A stretch of DNA of 64,000 nt from NCBI GenBank assembly GCA_022824365.1, contig JAJEAA010000018.1, forward strand, positions 1-64,000, given 5' to 3'. Shown in pieces: positions 58,453 through 64,000 of this stretch. Made by a program: the position numbers and the translations under genes. Each line of letters opens with the position of its first letter. Within the stretch, counting starts at the first letter, position 1. Source of the DNA: Anaerolineae bacterium. GTDB taxonomy: Bacteria > Chloroflexota > Anaerolineae > Aggregatilineales > Phototrophicaceae. The notes below the pieces were generated by a model. That model did no database searches, was not told where the DNA came from, and saw nothing but the letters and a program-made list of their open reading frames with translations.

Positions 58453-59703
58453 ATGGCGGATAAGCGCGTAGTCATCACTGGTATGGGCTTGGTCAGCCCA
58501 GTCGGCAATAACGTCGAGGAATCCTGGGCGAATATCCGCGCCGGCAAGTCCGGCATCGACTGGATCAGCCTGTTTGACGCAGACCTGGTCGAAAATCGGG
58601 TAGCGGGCGAGGTAAAGGACCTCGATCTGGAGGACATCTTCGGTCGGCGAGAGATGCGGCGGATGGACCGGGCGCAAATGTTGGCGCTGGTAGCGGCCGA
58701 CGAAGCGCTGAAGGATGCCGGTATCGAGATTACCGATGACAACAAGTATGACGTCGGCGTCGTCGTGGGTTCGGGGATTGGCGGCATCGTCACGGTCGTG
58801 CAGGCGCTTCAAGGCTTTCAAGCGCGCGGGCACCGCGGAGTAAGCCCGGTGATCGTGCCGGCTCTGCTGCACGATGGCATTAGCTCGCGCGTGTCCATGC
58901 ACTTCGGATTAAAAGGACCTAATTACAACATCACGGCGGCTTGCGCGACCAGCAACAATTCCTTGGGCGACGCGGCCGATTTAATACGCATGGGGCGGGC
59001 AAAGGTGATGGTCGCCGGCGGCAGTGAAGCATGCATTATGCCGATGGTCATCAGCGGCTTCAACAACATGAAAGTGCTGACAAACACCGAGGATGTCCCA
59101 GAGAAAGCATCGCGGCCCTTTGACGCCAATCGCGATGGTTTTGTGGCGGCGGAAGGCGCGGCTCTGCTCATCCTGGAAGACCTCGACCACGCCTTGGCGC
59201 GCGGAGTGAGAATCTATGCGGAGCTAACCGGCTATGGGCATACGTCAGACGCCTTCCACGTGACTGCGCCGAATCCGGATGGCGTAGACGCGGCCGAAGC
59301 CATGCGGCGCGCCTTGAAGGAAGCGGGCATAGCCACAAAGGAAATCAGTTATATCAATGCGCATGGCACGGCGACGCAACTCAATGACAAGAGCGAAACG
59401 CTAGCCATCAAGCAGGCGCTGGGCAAAGAAGCTTACAATATACCCATCAGTTCAACAAAATCTATGACCGGTCATATCCTGGGGGCGACAGCGGCAGCCG
59501 AAGCCATCTTCTCGGTGAAGGCGCTGCTGGACAATTACATTCCGCCGACGATCAACCTGGAGACGCCGGACCCCGAGTGCGATCTCAATTACACGCCGAA
59601 TGTCGGAGTGGCGACGCCGATGCAGCACGTGCTCAGCAACTCATTTGGTTTTGGCGGCCACAATACGGCTGTGGTTATCAGCCGCTACACTCCCATCCCC
59701 TAG
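58453..59703 (+). CDS. fabF: Beta-ketoacyl-ACP synthase II
   Basis: RVVITGMGLVSPVGNNVEESW; ITAACATSNNSLGDA; NAHGTATQLNDKSE; SFGFGGHNTAVV. Confidence 0.97.
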   Translation: MADKRVVITGMGLVSPVGNNVEESWANIRAGKSGIDWISLFDADLVENRVAGEVKDLDLEDIFGRREMRRMDRAQMLALVAADEALKDAGIEITDDNKYDVGVVVGSGIGGIVTVVQALQGFQARGHRGVSPVIVPALLHDGISSRVSMHFGLKGPNYNITAACATSNNSLGDAADLIRMGRAKVMVAGGSEACIMPMVISGFNNMKVLTNTEDVPEKASRPFDANRDGFVAAEGAALLILEDLDHALARGVRIYAELTGYGHTSDAFHVTAPNPDGVDAAEAMRRALKEAGIATKEISYINAHGTATQLNDKSETLAIKQALGKEAYNIPISSTKSMTGHILGATAAAEAIFSVKALLDNYIPPTINLETPDPECDLNYTPNVGVATPMQHVLSNSFGFGGHNTAVVISRYTPIP

Positions 59704-59730
59704 CTCCTTCCCCCAGATGAGGGAAATGGA
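59691..59730. repeat. REP-like GC-rich element, copy 2 (contains the fabF stop)
   Basis: TCCCATCCCCTAGCTCCTTCCCCCAGATGAGGGAAATGGA aligns with 37411..37448. Confidence 0.55.
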
Positions 59731-59732
59731 AC

Positions 59733-60245
59733 TTAACCTGCGACGATTTGCGACAGAATGCCCTCAAAGGCGGCATCGGCCAAGGCGCGGATTTCCTCGT
59801 CGCTGCGGTCCTGTATCGGATGAGGCACGTAGCAGACAGCGGGATTGAAGCCCAGCGCGGCGCCTTGCGCCTCGGCTGCTTCTACAAACTCGTCTGAAGC
59901 AATGAACATGCCGGGAATCCCGCGGGATTCGAGGTCGGTGATGTCGTGCACACTGCACGACGTGCATGAGCCTCAATCGGCTAAAGCTTCGACTACCAGG
60001 TCGCATTCACTCGCGATCTGATGCTTCAAGTCAACCGGGGCGACGCGGGTGAAGGTTGGCTTCTGATAGCGCCTCGCTTCAATGCCCATGCTGTCCAACC
60101 GAATTGCCAGTCGATCAAGAAAGATATCGCCTTTGGGCTTCGAGATATCGAGCAGCGCGATGCGCTTGTTGATCAGGGAATGCGGACGCGGAAGGCGTTC
60201 TCGCTGGGCTGGCGCGTTTTCTGATGTCGGGTCTAACAAAGGCAT
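59733..60245 (-). CDS. UGSC family selenoprotein, TGA (59975-59973) read as Sec
   Basis: One frame across the TGA: ...CDLVVEALAD-U-GSCTSCSVHDITDLESRGIPGMFIASDEFVEAAEAQ...; ATG 60245 with AAGGAG SD; the two halves are separate ORFs in the track. Confidence 0.9.
59943..59961 (-). promoter_or_regulatory. Bacterial SECIS-like hairpin
   Basis: GTCGTGC-AGTGT-GCACGAC starting 12 nt after the TGA; perfect 7-bp stem with GU in the loop. Confidence 0.82.
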
Positions 60246-60259
60246 GTCGGCACTCTCCT

Positions 60260-61738
60260 TCATAGTCCATACGATTTGATGGGCACAGTCACAGGGATAC
60301 TGCCATGGAGCCCGCTGGCGGCCCAGCCGGTGATTATCGCCGACCACATGCCGGCCGCGCCACCGGCGTGAACGATCAACAATCCGCTCGGGCGAAATTT
60401 GTTCACGCGTTTTCCAGCGAAACGCTTGGGCATTCCCTCGGCAATCCCGTCCTCGCCGGCCAAAACATCCCGACCGTCGATGGTCAGATGCTTGGCGAGC
60501 TCATCACGAAAGCGCGTCTTGCTCCAGCCGGCGCCGCGAAAAACCCGCATGTGCTCCGGCGAGATAACCAAGAGGGCATCGGCGGCGCCATAGATTTTCG
60601 CGTGATGAACCGTGCGCAAACTAAGCGCGAGGCTGCGGGTCAAAGATTCGGACGCGCGCGACTTCTGATCGGCGATGGGATGGACGCCGCCGCCGGCGAA
60701 GAGGGTCACGGTCGAATCGTCGCGACTGAATCCGCGTTCGACCGCCAGGGACTCCCAATATGAATCATGCTCGCGTTCGGCTATGCAGAAGCCGAGCTTG
60801 CCGGGTTGGCCCAGAGCGGCGCGGTCTACACCGCCCGGACGCCCGCCGCCGACATTACGGACGACCAGTTGCAGCGCCCGTCCAATTGTCGAGTTTGCTC
60901 GGTCGCCCTGCCCCAGCGCATTGTTGCCCGAGTTCATGCCGATTTTGTCGCGAATTGGACCATTGACGATGAGAATCGGACCGGCGAAGTAGGTGGTGGC
61001 GAGGACGCCGTGCATGCAGAATTCGTCGCGACAGGCGGCTTCGACCGCCGCCAGAACGACCGACAGATATTCCGGCTTGCAGCCAGCCATCACCGCGTTG
61101 ATGGCGATTTTTTCAACGGTGCAGGGAACATTATCCGGCGGGATGATGCCGATGATCTCGGCGGGCGAACGGGTCGTGCCTGTGAGCATTTTGAGCACGC
61201 GCTCTTCTGTCGGCGGGATGACGGGCAGGCCATCGGACCAGCCGCGCTCGAAAACGAGTTCGTGCTCGTCTTGTTGGGCAGCCACGTCAATGCGCCGGGC
61301 CTGCAAAGGCGTGTCGCCGAATTTGTATGCCAGTTTTTCGGGCATGCCGGGATCGACCGATTTCGAGCCGCAACCGGGACTGAAGCCCGGCAAGCTTTCG
61401 CCAAGCTCAGCCAATTGCGTCAGCCGACGCCAGTCATCTCTTTGCCAGCCCGCCAGTCTGCGCGTTTCGCGGCCGGCGTCCATCTGGATTAACGTTGGCA
61501 CGACTTCGATTTCGAGACGATAAGATAGCTCAAGCTCGGTGTCGTCGCGGACGCTCGTGATACTCTCCGGGAAGGCCGGGTCATCTTGCGAATAGAGCAG
61601 AAAACTGAGGCTGTCGTTGAGTTCGCGCAGCGCGGGTTCAATCAGCCGACAAGTCGCGCAGTCTCGTTTCACCACGGCTACGAAGCCGGTGAAGTCGGCC
61701 GGGAGCAAAGATTGAATTCGAGCCGTATTCTGCAACAT
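60260..61738 (-). CDS. Thioredoxin-like (CATC) domain fused to large UGSC-neighbour domain
   Basis: N-term FVAVVKRDCATCRLIEPALREL...EVVPTLIQMD; C-term ERGWSDGLPVIPPTEERVLKMLTGT...; likely start 61738. Confidence 0.8.
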   Translation of the reverse strand: MLQNTARIQSLLPADFTGFVAVVKRDCATCRLIEPALRELNDSLSFLLYSQDDPAFPESITSVRDDTELELSYRLEIEVVPTLIQMDAGRETRRLAGWQRDDWRRLTQLAELGESLPGFSPGCGSKSVDPGMPEKLAYKFGDTPLQARRIDVAAQQDEHELVFERGWSDGLPVIPPTEERVLKMLTGTTRSPAEIIGIIPPDNVPCTVEKIAINAVMAGCKPEYLSVVLAAVEAACRDEFCMHGVLATTYFAGPILIVNGPIRDKIGMNSGNNALGQGDRANSTIGRALQLVVRNVGGGRPGGVDRAALGQPGKLGFCIAEREHDSYWESLAVERGFSRDDSTVTLFAGGGVHPIADQKSRASESLTRSLALSLRTVHHAKIYGAADALLVISPEHMRVFRGAGWSKTRFRDELAKHLTIDGRDVLAGEDGIAEGMPKRFAGKRVNKFRPSGLLIVHAGGAAGMWSAIITGWAASGLHGSIPVTVPIKSYGL

Positions 61739-61815
61739 CTTCTTATTGTAGCGTTTGCCGGCAGAAATTGCAGGCGCTTGGCAGCGCAAGCCAATCGCAT
61801 TATGCTATGGGCAGA

Positions 61816-61977
61816 ATGACAGTCGGCAAAACAAGAGTAATAGCATTGAAACTGTCTGACATTTTCCGGGAAGGCTCTGACGCGCGAAAGCTGTTTGGGA
61901 AGTTTTACGCGGTGGCGGCGATCGGCATCATTCTGTTTGTGCTTGTCCTGCTCGCCTTGGCGACGCGCGGCGGCTAG
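61816..61977 (+). CDS. Small single-TM protein (53 aa)
   Basis: MTVGKTRVIALKLSDIFREGSDARKLFGKFYAVAAIGIILFVLVLLALATRGG. Confidence 0.5.
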   Translation: MTVGKTRVIALKLSDIFREGSDARKLFGKFYAVAAIGIILFVLVLLALATRGG

Positions 61978-62561
61978 TCGTAGTCTTCTTTTCCTTCAGA
62001 CCAGTAGGGCTCGAGCGCAACCCCCAAGCCATCGGCGATACGATTGACGTAGGCATAGTAGGCGACGACTTGCGCGATATCCAGAATGGCGCGGTCGTCA
62101 AAGCCGGCAGCCCGCAGGCTTTCGATGTCGGCCTCGGCAATATCCCAGGGCGTACGAGTCAATTTCGCTGAGTAATCCAGCATTGCCTTATCCGCCTCGG
62201 AAAGTTTGGCCTCCCGATAATCCGATTCGATATCGGCGGTGAAGTCCTTGTCTCCAGTCAACTGACGGAGGTTGCGCGCGTGGTGGCGCAGTCAGTATTC
62301 GCAGCGGTTAATGGCAGAGACGACCACACCAATCATTTCGCGCTGGGCGCGGGACAGTGGAGACTCGCCATACATCAGAGTTTTGTAGAGATGCTGATGG
62401 TCGACCAGGGAAGCCGGGTTGAGGCTATGGATTTTCATGATGTGGTCGACATTGCCCGTCTTCGGATCGGCGGCGCGACGATAAGCGCGCTGCAATGCGC
62501 CGCTTGCCTGTGCTTCGGGCACGGTTTCAATAAAGGCGATGCGAGGCTTGCTCGGTTTCAT
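61974..62561 (-). CDS. AhpD/carboxymuconolactone-decarboxylase-like peroxidase-related selenoprotein, TGA (62294-62292) read as Sec
   Basis: One frame across the TGA: ...VVSAINRCEY-U-LRHHARNLRQLTGDKD...; U replaces the second Cys of the CxxC...HH motif. Confidence 0.9.
62252..62270 (-). promoter_or_regulatory. Candidate SECIS-like hairpin for the AhpD-like selenoprotein
   Basis: CTCC-G-TC-AGTT-GA-CT-GGAG, +22 to +40 after the TGA; imperfect stem. Confidence 0.5.
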
Positions 62562-62590
62562 CTGATGTTCTGCTCCATAAAACAGTTCAT

Positions 62591-63412
62591 TCAGGCGTCG
62601 ACATAAAGGGGAATATTAAGTTTCCAGGCGATGTAGAGCGCATGGAAGAAAGCGACGAAGTCTTTCATGCAGGTATCGTATTCGGCAGGCAAAGTCATAT
62701 CAAAGGCAGTCGTTTCGCGGACGGCAGCGCCAAAAGATGAAATGTCCTGTATCGCCTCCACTTCGAGATCGCGTTCAATCGCATTAAAGAATAGCAGAAG
62801 AATACCGGCGTGATTGGGAATGATGAGATTGCCGACGCCGAAGATCATCTCGAGGACTTGATCGGAAGACAGGCGAAGCTCGCCCAGCCGGCGTTGCGGC
62901 GCGTTGGGCAATTCGAAATACCTGCGTAGATTTGTTTCATCGACTCGATCAACCTCGCGCAAAGCCTTGACCGACGCGCCATCGTAACCGAGCTTTTGGA
63001 TGCCCTGTTTCAATAGCAGCCAAACCAGCGGCTCGTCGGGCAGCGGCAGGAGTTCCAGGAGCCAGGTCTCAGCGAGCGCGGTGATTGGGTAGCTGATCGA
63101 GCCGATGCAACCGTAGGCATTACCTGTGCGGTTGGCCGGGCAATGGCGGCAATGCCAGGCGTGGTCGTCCAGCGCGGCGGCATGTTCGAGTAAATCTTGC
63201 ACGACTATGAGTTGCTTCTCGCCCGTCTGCCCCGGTGTGCTTTGGCTGAATTCAAAACCCATCTGGTCCGGCGGCCGATTATCGCCGGCGGAGCGAAACC
63301 AGTCGACGACTTCCTCGGCGCGCTCGCGCTCTTTGAGACGTTCCAGTATGCCGGGGGCGGTCAAAGCCTGCTTGGGCTTACAGTCAAATTCAATGATGTA
63401 ATCTATCGCCAC
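62591..63412 (-). CDS. Hypothetical protein with WHCRHCPANRTGNAYGCIGS Cys motif
   Basis: 273 aa, 30 bp upstream of the AhpD-like selenoprotein gene, same strand. Confidence 0.72.
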   Translation of the reverse strand: MAIDYIIEFDCKPKQALTAPGILERLKERERAEEVVDWFRSAGDNRPPDQMGFEFSQSTPGQTGEKQLIVVQDLLEHAAALDDHAWHCRHCPANRTGNAYGCIGSISYPITALAETWLLELLPLPDEPLVWLLLKQGIQKLGYDGASVKALREVDRVDETNLRRYFELPNAPQRRLGELRLSSDQVLEMIFGVGNLIIPNHAGILLLFFNAIERDLEVEAIQDISSFGAAVRETTAFDMTLPAEYDTCMKDFVAFFHALYIAWKLNIPLYVDA

Positions 63413-63639
63413 AGCCTATGCTCCTCAGGCAACTACTAAGACTCAACCGCTGCGAGTATACGGCTTGTTCGGCACTCGGTCAAAGCCATCGTTCCTGTCA
63501 CTCGTCGACTCCCGTCCGGCAGTTTGACGCCCTTCGACTTCGCAATAATGGCGGAAACAGTCCGCAGTCATCCAGCCTAAAGCGCCTCTAAAACCCCTGA
63601 AAACGGCTAAAACCGCCTGAAAATGCAGGAAAATTCCGG

Positions 63640-63665
63640 CTGTATATTGATACAGTATGTATACA
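63640..63665. promoter_or_regulatory. SOS-box-like CTGTATATTGATACAG; copy 2 of the shared 23-bp motif
   Basis: CTGT-N8-ACAG matches the E. coli-type LexA consensus; overlaps a second inverted repeat. Confidence 0.45.
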
Positions 63666-63909
63666 CCGGCGTAGCATCTGGGGGGAGGGGTATGGTGGCA
63701 TAGCGCTTGTACGTGAGCGATATGGCATGCTTGGGGAATAGATGCTCTATTGGCGAAATGTTGTTCATGACAGTCAGTGTAGCATAAACAGGCATGGCAC
63801 AGACGACCAAATGTTCGCGTATTGAAGCGAGACTGTAGGTTGGACTTGACACGGGATTTCCAGCAGCGGACAAGCATTATAGCGCAGCGTCAAAGACATG
63901 GAGGCAATA

Positions 63910-64000
63910 TTAGAGCCGGCCGTAGCGACGAAGCGCCAGCAAAACATTGATCGTTGTCATGGGATACCACTGAGGCAGGTCGTGTTGATCGAGCCAGTGG
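63910..64000 (-). CDS. C-terminal end of an unidentified CDS (truncated by window)
   Basis: Minus strand open frame ...HWLDQHDLPQWYPMTTINVLLALRRYGRL-stop. Confidence 0.55.
   Translation of the reverse strand, partial: HWLDQHDLPQWYPMTTINVLLALRRYGRL

Noticed and set aside
59733-60347. Pseudogene/frameshift explanation for the split UGSC ORFs
   Set aside because: Reading frame is identical on both sides, the stop is TGA at the motif's known Sec position, and a perfect hairpin follows; recoding explains this better than decay.
60767-61492. 241-aa plus-strand ORF
   Set aside because: Antisense to the thioredoxin-like fusion; composition typical of a shadow ORF.
63443-63877. 144-aa minus-strand ORF (and the overlapping 88-aa ORF)
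   Set aside because: No domain-like sequence, passes through an AT-rich palindromic intergenic region; likely noncoding.

Overview
A GC-rich bacterial chromosomal contig. Gene content and style (F420-type LLM enzymes, Thr/Pro-tailed SH3-like surface protein, SAM-I riboswitch on metK) suggest a Chloroflexota/Anaerolineae-like organism; this is inference only. It opens with the 5' end of a 16S rRNA gene on the minus strand, preceded by apparent tandem promoters. Mostly ordinary chromosomal genes follow: ETF, a Mrp antiporter operon with fused mrpAB, metK with a SAM-I riboswitch, folate genes, an exopolysaccharide/dTDP-sugar cluster, lipA, RNase J, icd, modAB-arsC, primary sigma factor, trmB, an M16 peptidase pair and fabF. 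A DUF262/DUF1524 (GmrSD-like) defence-type gene sits between trmB and the M16 pair. The strongest signal is at 59.7-63.4 kb: two minus-strand genes each broken by one in-frame TGA at a catalytic Cys/Sec position. One is a UGSC-type protein (U-G-S-C-T-S-C) with a perfect SECIS-like hairpin just after the TGA. The other is an AhpD/carboxymuconolactone-decarboxylase-like protein with C-x-x-U. Between them lies a thioredoxin-like (CATC) fusion protein. This looks like a compact selenoprotein redox locus that ORF callers split. Other points: an arsC gene that can only be read from a CTG start, an 11-bp helical-phase repeat array, a near-perfect 26-bp palindrome in the EPS cluster, a shared SOS-box-like motif, and a BY-kinase with a degenerate Walker A.
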